A DNA stretch of 64,000 bases from Cephalotrichum gorgonifer (GCA_900312665.1 ONZQ02000003.1:1891823-1955822), one strand, 5' to 3'. Numbered from the stretch's first letter, positions 35,301 to 46,707 are shown. Notes: a model not told the origin generated them from the letters alone. Made by a program: numbers and translations.

Positions 35301-37018
35301 TGACCGGGAGCGATGAGGAACTCGCAGCCGCGAAGAAGAGCCATGAGCCGCCGCCTCCGACGCACGGTCTTGTCATTGACGGCTTCACTCTCAAATGGGT
35401 TCTGCACGACGACATCAGGCAGAAGTTCCTCTTGCTCTGCAAGCAGTGCAAGGCTGTCCTCTGTTGCCGTGTCAGCCCTGCGCAGAAGGCTGCCGTTGTC
35501 TCGTTGGTCAAGAACAGCCTCGATGTCATGACGCTATCGATCGGAGATGGTGCGAATGACGTTGCCATGATCCAGGAGGCCGACGTGGGTGTTGGGATCG
35601 CCGGTCTGGAGGGTCGCCAGGCCGCCATGTCATCAGACTACGCGATTGCGCAGTTCCGTTTCCTCCAGAGGCTAGTCCTCGTCCACGGACGTTGGTCATA
35701 CCGACGGTTGGCCGAATGCATACCCAACTTCTTCTACAAGAACATCATCTGGGTATTTGCCATCTTCTGGTTCGGGATCTACAGCGACTTCGACATGACG
35801 TACGTCTTCGAGTACTCGTACATCTTGATGTTCAACCTGCTCTTCACCTCGCTCCCCGTCAGTGTCATGGGTATTATCGACCAAGACGTTTCCGACAAGA
35901 TCTCGCTTGCGGTCCCTCAGCTGTATCGACGTGGTATCGAGCGGCTTGAGTGGACTCAGCTCAAGTTCTGGTAAGTTTTTTCTCGTTCTTTCTTTTATGA
36001 TGCATCGCAATACGCCGTTTTTGCGGTTTATGCGAGGCTGGAGCGGTTCGAAGATAAATTTTGCTAACCCGAGACGACATTTAGGCTCTACATGATCGAC
36101 GGGGTTTACCAATCAGTCATGGTGTTCTACATACCGTACCTGGCATTCCAGAGCACCTTCATCAGCGTAAATGGCTTGGACGTCGAAGATCTGCTCCGGC
36201 TGGGGGCGTACATCGTGCACCCGGCCATCCTCACCATCAACCTCTACATCCTCATCAACACTTACCGGTGGGACTGGCTTATACTGGGGACCATTGCCTT
36301 CAGCGACCTGTTCGTCTTCTTCTGGACTGCCGTCTACACCCAGTTCACCAGCGCCGCCATGATGTACAAGGCGGCGCAGCAGATTTACCAGCAGCCGAGT
36401 TTCTGGGCTATCATGATCATCATTCCCGTCATCTGCATCTTCCCTCGCTTCGCCATCAAGGCCCTCCAGAAGGTGTACTACCCATACGATGTCGACATCA
36501 TCCGGGAACAGGCTACGCTAGGACAGTTCGATCACCTTGAGCCGGGCAAGACACGGAAAGGGGGGGCCGCAGACGGCGCGGGCCATGCGGAGATGATGAC
36601 GCCCGACTCGTCGACGAGTTATGGGAAGTCGAAGCACGTCGCATACGGGAGTGTCGACGAGGACCGGCGGCCGATCTACCCGCCTTCGGTCGTCACCGAG
36701 ACCACGGGCAAATACCACATGCGCAGTCAGACGGGCAGCGACAGCACTAACTATACGAACCCCCGCCTATCCTTGGATGAGACAAATGTGAACCGTGCCA
36801 GGCCCTCGATCGACCGGGCCCGCCCTTCATTCGATCGGATCAGGGCATCTATGGATCGCGTACGGCCCAGCTTCGAAGCAAGTAGCGACTTCACCTCGGC
36901 CGCGCGGTTGACGCTGATCGAGTCGACGCACAGCGGGCGGTTCCGGCCCAGGCTCCGGGCGCTGTCCCAGCTCAGCAAGGCCACCCACCACAGTCACCAT
37001 CATAACCAAGACAACTGA
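32315..37018 (+). CDS. DNF1: P4-ATPase aminophospholipid flippase, DNF1/DNF2 type
   Basis: Three exons, 32315-32662, 32786-35970 and 36085-37018; 1488 residues. The first exon ends in TM1 (KNLWFQFHNVANIFFLFTVILV) and the second starts CFPIFGGVNPGLNAVPL, the expected TM2 region. P-type hallmarks: phosphorylated Asp584 in DKTGTLT, actuator DGETN, nucleotide-binding FKGAD-like (CKGADS) and hinge GDGANDVAMI. The QNLVPISLY segment in TM4 is the P4 class mark replacing the ion-binding site. These enzymes move phosphatidylcholine, phosphatidylethanolamine or lysolipids to the cytosolic leaflet of the plasma membrane and endosomes, with a Cdc50-family partner. The large size and the inserted acidic/basic stretch between TM2 and the A domain favour Dnf1/2 over Drs2. 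The C-terminal tail carries a repeated RxS-hydrophobic-acidic motif (separate entry). Introns are 123 and 114 bp. Confidence 0.93.
36764..36877 (+). repeat. Tandem heptad array in the flippase tail, flippase-kinase-like sites
   Basis: Residues 1415-1442 are four consecutive 7-residue units: RARPSID, RARPSFD, RIRASMD, RVRPSFE. A fifth, separate match (RLSLD, Ser1407) lies just before. All five fit R-x-S-hydrophobic-D/E, the published site preference of yeast Fpk1/Fpk2, the kinases that activate Dnf flippases. Serines at 1407, 1419, 1426, 1433 and 1440. Confidence 0.8.
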
Positions 37019-38514
37019 TGACGCCTACGCATTATTCCCTTTTTGCCTCTAGCATTTTACTCTCTACCGAGCGGGTCACTTCCATCCTCCCCCTAAACAT
37101 CCACAAAACCACGGGGGGACCTCTTTGGGGTGTTTAAATTTTTCTTGTATTATATCGTTGCATCTTGTTTGGATTCTGATATCACCAGGTGGAAGGGTCT
37201 TTAATATCGCTCATCGTTTGCTTCACACATACATACTCACAAACGTCAATTCCTTTGTTTTGTCTCTCTCTCTCGATATCCGGACTCGACTTCACCCACG
37301 CATGACGATTTTTGCATGAGCAATCTACGATGAACACCAGAAGCTCACATTCTCTTTGGCCGGAGAAAGAGGGGGACTGGAATCGACGGGACCGTGGCGG
37401 ATCCCTCCTCGTCTTAGTCCCTGCGTTTCCGGCTCTCGTCGACGGCCTACTCCGTCCGGCCACTACGTGGTTTCTCGGGCTCCCCATTTCGGATTTCGTT
37501 TCGTGCTCAGCGTATATACCTCCTTGCATGCCCCATTTTCCCTTCACCCCTTGATTCATATGCCTTGGGCTTGTACAGCCGCCCTTTCGTATCGGACCTT
37601 GGGTTTCCTTTTTAATCTGTTTTCCCTGCGTCTGGCGTTTTCGGATTGGATTAGGGGGAGGGCGAGGATGGGAGGGTTGAAATGGTGTAACGGGTGGAAA
37701 ACATGTGGATGTATGAGTGCGGTGGTATCCCTCCTCCCCCCCCTTTTGTTCCTCCCCCTCAAAAAGAACTGAACCGTTTTTACTCCCTATTGGTTGGCCT
37801 TTTTTCCCCGTACGTTTTGTATTTACATCCTGTTCTCCTGTTCTCTCCGTTTTCTTTTTTTTTGTGGGATTGTATAAGGGCATTTGCTGGCATGGTTAGA
37901 GTATCGATGGAGGGAGGAAGTTGGGGGGGAGGGGAGGAGAGAGGCGTGTGTCTCTGGCATGGTAGTTTTGGGCGCCTTCGTTGGGTTGTCTAGCGCCATC
38001 TAGTCTTTTTTTTTTATACAACTACGTTTTTACCAATGCGTCTGAGCCTTTGTTGGGATGCGATGTGATTGTTGAAGTGGAGGGTGACATATCGGAAAGG
38101 GCCGTTCATCTCCTTTGTTGTCGGCCAAATGCAAGGTAGTAGTCGTATCCCAGGTGCTCACTCATACAAGTGTGCCAAGAATGACGCCGTTTAGAGTGAT
38201 ACAGGTACGATGCAAGTAAGTCAGTTTCAGGGGTAAGTTAAATGAGCCGAAGTTGAGCCGGCGCCAACAACGCGGGATGAATTGACTTTCGCGGGACAAC
38301 ATACGACATGTCGCACCCTCGTAATTCGCGTTGTGCTGGTCAATGACGGTGAGGGCACTAAGTGTTCTGCGATCTAGGGAATCCTGAGGAATCTTCTCGG
38401 CAACTCTTTTCTTTTCAGCCATATCTAGCCGGGGGTTCAGCCCGTAGAGCCACCCCGATCCGACCCTCTGCTGAGTTATTCGACTTTCGTGACGAAAGAC
38501 ATAGCAAGCAAGCC
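37019..38514. other. Intergenic region between flippase and MSC7
   Basis: T-rich DNA after the flippase stop is the likely 3' untranslated region. A 233-codon minus-strand frame at 37883-37182 has no motif and is not supported. No gene seen. Confidence 0.5.
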
Positions 38515-40644
38515 ATGGACTGTCTCGAGCACGGTGCCCGGTGCCTCTCGCGGGAGCTGGCGGCCCTTCCGCAGGGATTCCTGTGAGTTTCCCTTTTCGT
38601 TTTCTTTTCTTTTTCTTTTTTTATTTTTACCTTTGATTCTAGCGTGTGTTGCCCCCTCGGGTGGATGTGTGTGTGTTGTGTGCTCATGAGACTCAACATC
38701 TCAACGCCAGAATGATTGGTTGATATAGACGGGGCATTTTATGCTGACATGAGAATGCCGCCGGGTTTAAAAGTCTACAGGTTGCCGCCGGCATTGTAGC
38801 TTGCGTGCTCGCCGCTTGGTTCCTGAAGCTCTTCATTGAGGCCGAGAGCGGGCCGATCAAGTATACGGTCCCGTCGCCCAAGATGCCAGAGGAGGAGCGC
38901 TTCCTGGATGAGCCGAGCCTCAAGGTGTGTACCAAACCCCACCCTTCCTCCCAGGCCTACCGGCGGGCGTCGAGATCACCTACTACGTCTAGCCAAGGCC
39001 CCACTTTCTAACAACCATCCCCCCCCCTTTCTCAAGATCCCAGGATCCTCCGCCCTCCAATGCTACGCCCCCGCGACGGGCCAGTTCCTCGGCCTCATCA
39101 ACCCCGCCACGCCCGCCGGCATCGACCGCGCCATAGAGCAGGCCGCCGCCGCCCAGCTCAAGTGGCGCTCCACCACCTTCCGCGAGCGCCGCGCCGTCCT
39201 CCGCTCCATGCTCCGCCACGTCCTCGATAACCAGCACGACCTCTGCCGCGTCGCCTGCCTCGACTCGGGCAAGACCATGGTCGACGCCCAGCTCGGCGAG
39301 GTCCTCGTCACCGCCGAGAAGCTCGAGTGGACCCTGAAGCACGGCGAGGCCGCCCTGAGGCCCTCGCGCCGCCCCACCAACCTGCTGCTGTCGTATAAGC
39401 GCAACGAGGTGTGGTACGAGCCCCTCGGCGTCGTCGCAGCCCTCGTGAGCTGGAACTACCCCTTCCACAACCTCATCGGCCCCGTAATCTCCGCCCTCTT
39501 CTCCGGAAACGCCATCGTCGTCAAGGCCTCCGAGCAGACCGCCTGGAGCGCGTCCTACTTCGCCAACGTCGCCCGCGGCGCCCTCGTCGCCCATGGCCAC
39601 GACCCGGCCCTCGTCCAGCCCGTCGTGTGCTGGCCGAACGTCGCGCCCCACCTGACCTCCCACCCCGGCATCTCCCACATTACCTTCATCGGCTCCAGGC
39701 CCGTCTGCCAAAAGGTCGCCGCCTCGGCCGCGCAGTCCCTGACCCCGGTCGTGGCCGAGCTGGGCGGCAAGGACGCCTCCATCATCCTCGACTCCGCCCG
39801 TAAGGACGTCGATCGCATCGCAAAGATACTCCTCCGCGGCACCTTCCAGTCCGCGGGGCAGAACTGTATCGGTATCGAGCGCATCATCGTCGCCCCGTCC
39901 CTCTACGAAAAGGTCATCTCGCTCGTCGAGCCAAAGGTCAAGGCCCTGCGCCTGGGCCAGACCGCCGACGTCGGCGCCCTCATCTCCGACGCCCCCTTCG
40001 ACCGCCTCGAGTACCTCGTCGACGCCGCCGTGAAGTCGGGCGCCCGCCTCCTCGCTGGCGGGAAGCGCTACCGCCACCCGGACCACCCGCACGGCCACTA
40101 CTTCACCCCCACGCTCCTGGTCGACGTGACACCCAACATGGAGATCGCGGACGAGGAGTGCTTCGCCCCCATCATGCTCATCATGCGCTCCCCGCAGCCT
40201 CCGTCCCCCTCCTCCCCGGAGGAGACCGCAGCCTCGATCCTGGCAGTGGCCAACAACTCGTTCGGCCTCGGCGCCTCCGTCTACGGCTCCGAGTCAGACC
40301 CCGTCCTCCACCTCATCGTGCGCGGCCTGAAGACCGGAAACGTGGCCGTAAACGACTTCGCAGTCTTCTACGCCGCCCAGCTCCCCTTCGGCGGCACCGG
40401 CGGCTCGGGCTACGGCAAGTTCGCGGGAGAGGAGGGGCTGAGAGGCCTCTGCAACGCCAAGTCCGTCAGCTCCGACCGCGCCCACTGGCTCGGCATAAGG
40501 ACCTCCATCCCGCCTCCCGTGCAGTATCCCATCGCCGACCAGCAGCGCAGCTGGAGGTTCACGAGGGGCGTCGTGGGGCTGGGGTACGGGATCGGAGCCG
40601 GGGAGAAGGCAAAGTCCTTGCTTGATATTCTTGGCAATAGCTAA
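38515..40644 (+). CDS. MSC7: Membrane-anchored aldehyde dehydrogenase, MSC7 type
   Basis: Three exons, 38515-38582, 38774-38924 and 39037-40644; 608 residues. A single N-terminal membrane helix (about residues 25-43, VAAGIVACVLAAWFLKLFI) precedes an aldehyde dehydrogenase domain. Active-site Cys350 sits in GQNCIGIER and general-base Glu314 in AELGGKDAS; SWNYPFHN and the LPFGGTGGSGYGKF end are family marks. This subgroup (yeast Msc7, plant ALDH22) is an ER-anchored enzyme whose substrate is not known; yeast MSC7 was found in a screen for altered meiotic sister-chromatid recombination. Both acceptors are AAG (TTAAAAG and CTCAAG), less usual than CAG or TAG. The CAG seven bases after the first would cause an immediate stop, and the CAG after the second would shift the frame, so phase supports the AAG sites. 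The first exon is the least certain part. Confidence 0.88.
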
Positions 40645-41101
40645 TTCTCTTCCCGCGTATTGATTTCTTCAGAGTTATTCCTACTCCGAGATAGTCACCG
40701 TAGGGCTTCTCAGGCATAAAGCATTGAGAGGTTGAGCCACGGATCAACATCTTTTAGCAAAGCGTTTAAACTTCCCAGACATGTAATTAATAAAACTACA
40801 TAATCTTAATCAACCTACGCGCTCCATACTCATTAGGCATCACTATCTCACGGTCAAGATCAAAGCCTTTCAACAAATTTCAATTGGACTATCTTCCAGA
40901 CCATAACAGCCCATACCACAAGGCCATACATAGCACAAGGCCACGTCACATCCCACCTATCTTTTGTTCTTCCCAACTCGCGGTATTCGTCCACCACGCC
41001 TTCTTCGGAGTCGTCAACAGGCTCGCTATCTCTCTATTGGCAGTAGTCCGTAGCATCCCCCTCCTTGTCAACATGGGCACTTGTCTCCGGTGCCTGCCCC
41101 C
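40645..41101. other. Convergent 3' flanks of MSC7 and the DEAD-box gene
   Basis: AT-rich at 40740-40900 (probable MSC7 3' end). Nothing else recognised. Confidence 0.5.
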
Positions 41102-43150
41102 TTACATCCAGCCAGCATCCGCACCGGCGTCAGCGTCATTGCCGGCTTCATTACCCCAACCAGCGTTTCCACCACTGCCCCACGCGTCGCCGTCCTGGGC
41201 ACCCTGACCCTCGTTCGGGTCGAAGTCTGAATCCGCCTCGAATTTCAGGTCCTGTCCCTCCTCGGGAACATGGTGCTTCAAGAAGTCGGGGATTTCCTGA
41301 TTGGTTTCGAGGAGGGTGCGGGTCAGAACGCTGCCAATGGCCTCATCGCCATCGGTGAAGAACGAGGTGGCCAAGCCACGGTGGCCAATACGCCCAGTGC
41401 GTCCTGTGAAACGAGGAAACACAGCGTTAGTCTCTTCACTTCTTCGCCTCCTTGTCTCAGGGCAATCCTGTCCACTTACCAATGCGATGAATGTACTCCT
41501 CTATCCCTCCATGGTCCATCGAGGGGAGGTCATAGTTGATGACATGACGGACATGTCGCACATCAATACCACGGGCCGTAACGGCGGTCGTGATGAGGAT
41601 AGGGGCCTCCCCAGAGCGGAAGCCACGCATGGCGGCCTCTCGCTCCGCCTGGGTTCGATCCGAATGCATAGACGTGCAGGGCATATCCATGTTGAAAAGA
41701 TAATCATCCAAATCATCCGCCGTGCGTTTGCTATTGACGAATACGATCGTACGACAAGGGTCAATCGATTTCAGGGCCGTCGTCAGGGCATCACGCTTTA
41801 GATTAGCATCGACATACAGGACTTCCTGCTTGATGTTGCCGTGAGTACTTCCAGCCCGGCCAACGCGGAAGCGGACATGGTTCGCTGCCAGATGCAACTT
41901 GGCCAGATCCCGGAGCGGCTTGGGGAAGGTAGCAGAAAACAAGAGGTATCGAACGTTGCCCTCGTCTTGGTCTGCGTTTCTTGGTCAGCCTACTTTCTCC
42001 CAGACAGGTGAGATGGGCAAGATTAGAGCTAGGGAGCAAAACGTACTAGCACCACTCATGATGTATCCCATTTCCTCCTCCCAGTCCACCTGTAGCATTT
42101 CATCCGCTTCGTCAATGACCATGTAGCGAACACGCGACATGGAGAGTACCTGTGGTCGCTTCATGAAGTCGAGAAGTCGGCCAGGAGTCGCAACGAGGAT
42201 ATCGCATCCCTTGCCGAGATTTCGCACTTGCTCGCCAATTGGGCCTCCGCCGTAGCAGACACACGGTCGAAGCATTGTTCGGTAGCAAAACTTCCGGGCC
42301 TCGTTGAAGATTTGGGTAGCCAGCTCGCGAGTCGGCGCAACGATGACGACCAACGGCTCCGCACGGTAGGGCCGATCGACCCCCTCTTGGTAGGTGGCCG
42401 GGTTAGGACGAGGTGCAGCTAGCTTCTTGGCCTTCCCCATCAACTTGCTCAGGATGGGGATCAGGTACGCAGCAGTTTTGCCAGATCCTGTTTGTCTTCA
42501 ATCAGAACGAGCCATAGATGGGGCCGAGGATATTTGAGCATATAAGTCACTAACCTGTCTGCGCGATGCCAATGGTGTCATACCCGAGATGGATTGACGG
42601 CAAAGTGTACTTCTGGATGGGAGTGGGAGCCTCAAACCCAGCCAGCTCTACATTTCGGAGCATCACCGGATGCAGCCCAGCATCACGGAAGCTGTCGATT
42701 CGATCAATTTTGACAGGACCCTCCTGAACCACCTCGATTTCGGCAATGCTAAAGAAAAGTCAGAATGTCCCAGAGAATCTCTAGGTAGCGAACTCGAGGG
42801 GAAGCAAGTCCTTACGCAGTGAAATCAACTCCCCTGCCCTCCTTCCGATCTTCGGCCTTTCCGAAGAGTTCAACCTCTAGGTCAGGATACTCAGGGCCAA
42901 CATCACCTCCCTCACCGTCCCATTCGTAGACGGCAGCACTGCCGTCCCAGGGACTGTTCTGGTCAGGGCCATCCATGGCAGTATAGTCGTAAGCCCGGGG
43001 CTTGATCCACTGCTTGGAGTCCTGTTGAGCCGGAGCGGCAGCGGCAGCGGCATCATTCCCATGACCATTAATTGACACCGTGGAATGCTCAGCGGTGGAG
43101 TCGGGAAGAGCCTCCTTCATGGAGGACGTTCCCCAGGCGGCGCTGTTCAT
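41102..43150 (-). CDS. DEAD-box ATP-dependent RNA helicase, DED1/VASA-like
   Basis: Five exons on the minus strand: 43150-42816, 42748-42555, 42487-42047, 41971-41480 and 41403-41102; 587 residues. Motifs in order: Q motif GFEAPTPIQ (149-157), Walker A AQTGSGKT (174-181), PTREL (228-232), TPGR, DEAD (302-305), SAT (336-338), ARGIDV (456-461), HRIGRTGR (485-492). The second junction cuts inside Walker A, so splicing is well constrained. The core is of the Ded1/DDX3/Vasa class, which remodels mRNA structure and RNPs. The ends differ from Ded1: an acidic N-terminus with Asp/Gly text, no RGG box, and a Gly/Asp/Ala-rich C-terminus. Four extra residues sit before motif VI (SMDHGGIEEYIH). It may therefore be a fungal side branch rather than DED1 itself. 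The frame is open upstream to an ATG at 43273, but a TATAG acceptor-like site just before 43150 suggests a leader intron. Confidence 0.88.
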
Positions 43151-44650
43151 GATTCCTATAGTAGCATGATTAGGGCTAGCCGGGGAGACGGAGCGGGTTG
43201 GATGAACAGAAAGTGCTGACGGATGAGGGAGGAGGAGAAAATAGCAGGTGAAACTACTTGTTCCATGCCACATCCAGAGCCGGAGGGAAGTAGAATAGGA
43301 GGCTAGAATGGAAATAGACTTGCCTGTCGAATGTTCAGATGAGACAGCTAGAGAGATGGATCTGGACTAAATATGGGACAACTAGGTCAGCGCTAGGTGA
43401 TCAAGATGGTTGGCTTCGACGATGCGGGTGTCCTGGTGTTGGTGTTGTTTGGGGACGCGCAGAGAAAGAAATGTAACATGGAGATGGAAGGGCAGGCTTG
43501 GGGTATAAAATCATCGGAGTGGGAAAGAACAAGCAGGGCCTCAATGGACTAGGTGACTAGATAAGCATACCTTGTCTTGTTACCTGTAATCCTTAGACAC
43601 AGGCTGGGAGAGGCTTGAGAGGAAACGCTTGACTGCGGTGAGGTCAAGACCATGTAGGAGTTGAGTCTGTGTCGAGAGGTTGTAGGGAGGAAGATAGGAG
43701 GAGGAAGGAGGGAAGGAGGGAATTTTATGGGTGTGGTAGGAGGGCTCTGGGTAAGGTAGGAAACAACCAGGAACTTGGGGGAGAGGGAAAGAAGAATTTC
43801 ACGAAATAGGACGGAACAAGGTGTCACTGGTTCCTTCCTTTTCAAGAACTACAGGTCGTCGAGGCAGTGAGTGCCGTGGCAGGCATGGCAGGTATGGAAA
43901 TGGGGAAGGAGCACACAACAGGTTAACCCCCCGGTAGTTGCACGCGCCTTACTACTAGAGCTACACGTACCGGGGGGCTTTAGGGCGAAAAAAGGAGTGG
44001 GAAGGGAAGAGGAAGGAGAAGGGGAAAAGAGATAGTGTGGGGGAGAGTGATGGGATCATTGGAGTTGTGGAATAGGTGGCTCAACGCAATGGGGAATGGA
44101 TACATGCACTGACATCGGCTAGGGGCGACATCAATGGATGTCAGTTTTCCCCTAAAGGAGACCACAAGGGCAGCGCTATATACCAACAAGCTTGATTGTG
44201 TGTCTTTTTTCTAAAATTTACAACCCTCTGAGGCAGCATGTGTGATTGGGTCCTCCGATGGTCCTACTCAAAGACTATTAGAACAAAATTCGACTCGAGC
44301 TTCGACCACAGGGCAAGGCATTACCTACTGCAAGGCTGCCTACAATCTCAAGTTCAAGTGCCATCCTCCTGGCCTCCAATTTCCCAGAGACTGCCATTCT
44401 TAGACACGTCCAGGAAACCGTGCGGTTTGGTCTTGGGGAATCGCCGATCCCAATCCATGTACCGGCCCGTCTGATCATTTGCGGGAAGCGGGCATCCCAC
44501 GGGTACGTGCTCCGCACTTAGCATTGCCCCGGGGCGTAGGTATGAGGCAAACAATGGGATGACAATGTGGGATGAAATCTTAGATGGGATATTGACGCTT
44601 TGTGGCGATAGTAGTGTTCGACGACAGGCCCGAAATAATGCCAACATAAC
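43151..44650. other. Upstream region of the DEAD-box gene and 3' flank of IPI1
   Basis: A long purine-rich block on the plus strand (43600-43800, hence pyrimidine-rich for the minus-strand gene) looks like a promoter or leader. A coding-like 97-codon minus-strand frame (44647-44354) ends next to the IPI1 stop; no family recognised. Confidence 0.45.
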
Positions 44651-45799
44651 CTACCACAAGCTCAACAAATCCTCAGTATCCGCGGCCGCAACATCCTCCC
44701 CATCGATGGTGCCCTCTAGGAGGATCTTATTCAGGATTGTCCCCGCCCTTCCCGGTGCACCTCCCTCCCGTTTCGCTTGCTCAGACCCCGCCGCAACCAA
44801 CACGGCATACCGTCTGTAGAAGACGCGCTGCCTAGACTCGCGATCCTGGTACATCTCTCCGTCCTCGTCCCGGCGTTTGCCAAAGAGGTTCAGATATGCG
44901 TACGGATCCCTCGTGCGGTCGACCCGATACAGGCAGTCCCAGTACTGGTTCGGGCTCGCCACAAATGCATCCTCCGCCTTTAGGCCCGCCTGCAGGAACC
45001 TCGCCAGCGTTGAGAGCTGCCGAGCGTGGGATGCCGAGTCCTTAGTTCGGACGCCTATCTTGGGGGCTGCGGTCCAGCCGCCGTTCGTGCCCCTTGACCA
45101 TCCCATCATCGCACAGAAAGCGTTGAGCGTCATAACCCAGCCGCCGGGGCAGGATACCGCCTCGTCCGCCGCGACCTCGAGGAGCCAGTCCAACACTGCC
45201 AGGGAGTCGAGACTGACCTCCGGCGACAGATGAGTCATGCCGACGCGGATCCACCTCAGGGCCTCCTCGGTATGTATCCTGACCTCATCGCCAGGGAGAC
45301 ACTCGAGCAGCTTAAGCAGCTGGCTACGAACTGGAGAGGATGGGCTAGGGGTGAGAGGTAGTAGCTTGGCCAGGATTTCTCGTGTGCCAATGGGGTTGAA
45401 AGGAGGCTCGGCTGCTAGTTGAGACGTCAGGAAAGCCAGTGCTTCTCGGCGTTGCTTGTCCGAACTTGACGTTGCCGCGAGTGATAGGTAGTGTTTGAAT
45501 TTTTTAATCTCATCCGGCGCTGTTTCTGACAAGGACTGGTGGGCCATAGATATCGCTATTGATCAGTGTTAGCTCGCTGCTCCTGGATTTCACACGACAG
45601 ATCAAAATAGTTACACTTGGCCTTGAAGCTGGTATCGGTATAATTTTCAGGCTTCGGCTTGACCTTGCCAACCTTGAGCTTGGTTTTCTACTCCCATATT
45701 AGTTCTGAGCAATGGTGAGAGAAAGTTTCAACATTTTAGTGATTTACATACTTTGAAGGTCTGGGCCTTCTCTTTCTTTTTCCTCATGCTTGACCCCAT
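44651..45799 (-). CDS. IPI1: Pre-rRNA-processing protein Ipi1 (TEX10 family)
   Basis: Three exons on the minus strand: 45799-45752, 45687-45615 and 45555-44651; 341 residues. The N-terminus is MGSSMRKKKEKAQTFK, then KTKLKVGKVKPKPENYTDTS, the basic signature block of Ipi1, followed by FKAKSISMAHQSL restored by the second splice (donor GTAACT, one-base overhang). The rest is helical and repeat-like (ARM/HEAT type). Ipi1 works with Rix1 and Ipi3 and the AAA ATPase Rea1 on pre-60S particles in the nucleoplasm and is needed for ITS2 processing; the complex also has a role in replication licensing. Introns are short (64 and 59 bp). Translation from the in-frame ATG at 45547 would lose the conserved basic block, so 45799 is chosen. 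Head-to-head with the roadblock gene. Confidence 0.9.
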
Positions 45800-46142
45800 G
45801 GTGGCGAGATGGACTAGGGATATGATATGCGTGAATTGTTTCTTTTATAAAATGTAGTGATAATAATAATGTCTTTAGACTAGAGATATTGTGAGATGGC
45901 GGCGAGTCCTTACTGGAAATTTTTAGCCTACGAACGCTGCAGTCCGATTTGGAGATGTTGAAAATGGGAGCGCTAGCGCCCGACCCCTTCCGCCCCACCT
46001 CCGTCTTCAAGGCCGACGTCACGTGAAGGCCCCGCTGAACTCTCGCTGAGCTTCGACGACGACGTCGTAGCTTCATCCAACGGCCACGGATACGGCACCA
46101 AACACAATCTCCATAGCCCCCTAAGTCCCACCTCTTCCTACA
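45800..46142. promoter_or_regulatory. Bidirectional promoter of IPI1 and the roadblock gene
   Basis: Only 343 bp separate the two start codons. It contains TCACGTGA at 46019-46026 overlapping a GACGTC palindrome, and a (GAC)n/GTCGT element near 46055-46070. Confidence 0.65.
46019..46026. promoter_or_regulatory. E-box TCACGTGA (Cbf1-type)
   Basis: Together with the preceding G it forms GTCACGTGA, matching the RTCACRTG consensus of Cbf1-type bHLH factors. In Candida albicans Cbf1 takes part in ribosomal-protein gene control, which makes the site next to a ribosome-assembly gene suggestive. No direct evidence here. Confidence 0.45.
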
Positions 46143-46707
46143 ATGACAGACCCGGCGACGGTTAGTTCCCCCCTGAGATCCCCCATCCCAAACCGCCGCC
46201 ACCGCCGTCGTAGAATACAAACCCAGGCTAACAAATGCAAGCTGCAGCCTACGACTCAGGACACCCTAGACGAAACCCTCGCCCGCATCTCCAAGAAGTC
46301 CGGCGTAAAGGCGACGCTGGTACTAGACCGCGCGACGGGCTCACTACTTAGGACGAGCGGACAGATATCGGCACTACGGACGACGAACACGGCGCAGTCA
46401 CCCTCGGCTGTAGCATTCCCCACGGAGCAGGCCGACGGCGAGGGGAAGGGCGTGGAGGACTTTGCGAGGCTGGTCTGGGGGTGGGTTAACGCCTCGGGGG
46501 GGCTTGTCGGGGAGCTAGACGCCGAGGTATGATGCCCTACGAACATGGTTATAGCAGGGCTACGGAGTCTGGGACAGGTTTCGGCTGACATGGGGGGTGT
46601 AGGATGAGGTGAAGCTGCTGCGATTACGGACGAAAAAGCAAGAGCTTGTTATTGTGCCGGATGCGAAGTATCTCCTCGTCGTGGTCCACGATACGCCGAC
46701 GGCATAG
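46143..46707 (+). CDS. Roadblock/LC7-domain protein (dynein light chain type)
   Basis: Three exons, 46143-46160 (MTDPAT), 46248-46526 and 46603-46707; 133 residues. The domain starts DTLDETLARISKKSGVKATLVLDRATGSLLRTSG and ends ELVIVPDAKYLLVVVHD, the alternating helix and strand pattern of roadblock/LC7 proteins with the usual hydrophobic last strand. A low-complexity Thr/Gly/Glu insert of about 30 residues separates the two halves. The family includes dynein light chains that bind the dynein intermediate chain and Ragulator-type scaffolds; the DARISKKSG-like start favours the dynein class. Introns are 87 and 76 bp with CTAAC and CTGAC branch points. An acceptor CAAG six bases earlier (after 46240) would add two residues. 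Confidence 0.85.

Noticed and set aside
34801..35628. 275-codon Ser-rich frame antisense to the flippase
   Set aside because: It is the antisense of the conserved P-domain; poly-Ser arises from reverse-complemented Glu/Asp codons.
38989..40098. 369-codon open frame antisense to MSC7
   Set aside because: It mirrors the GC-rich third positions of a well-supported aldehyde dehydrogenase and is a Gly/Ala/Glu/Val-rich shadow without motifs.
43151..43273. Upstream in-frame ATG extending the DEAD-box protein by 41 residues
   Set aside because: The extension is hydrophobic and unlike helicase N-termini, and a branch point and TATAG acceptor-like site just before 43150 suggest a leader intron.
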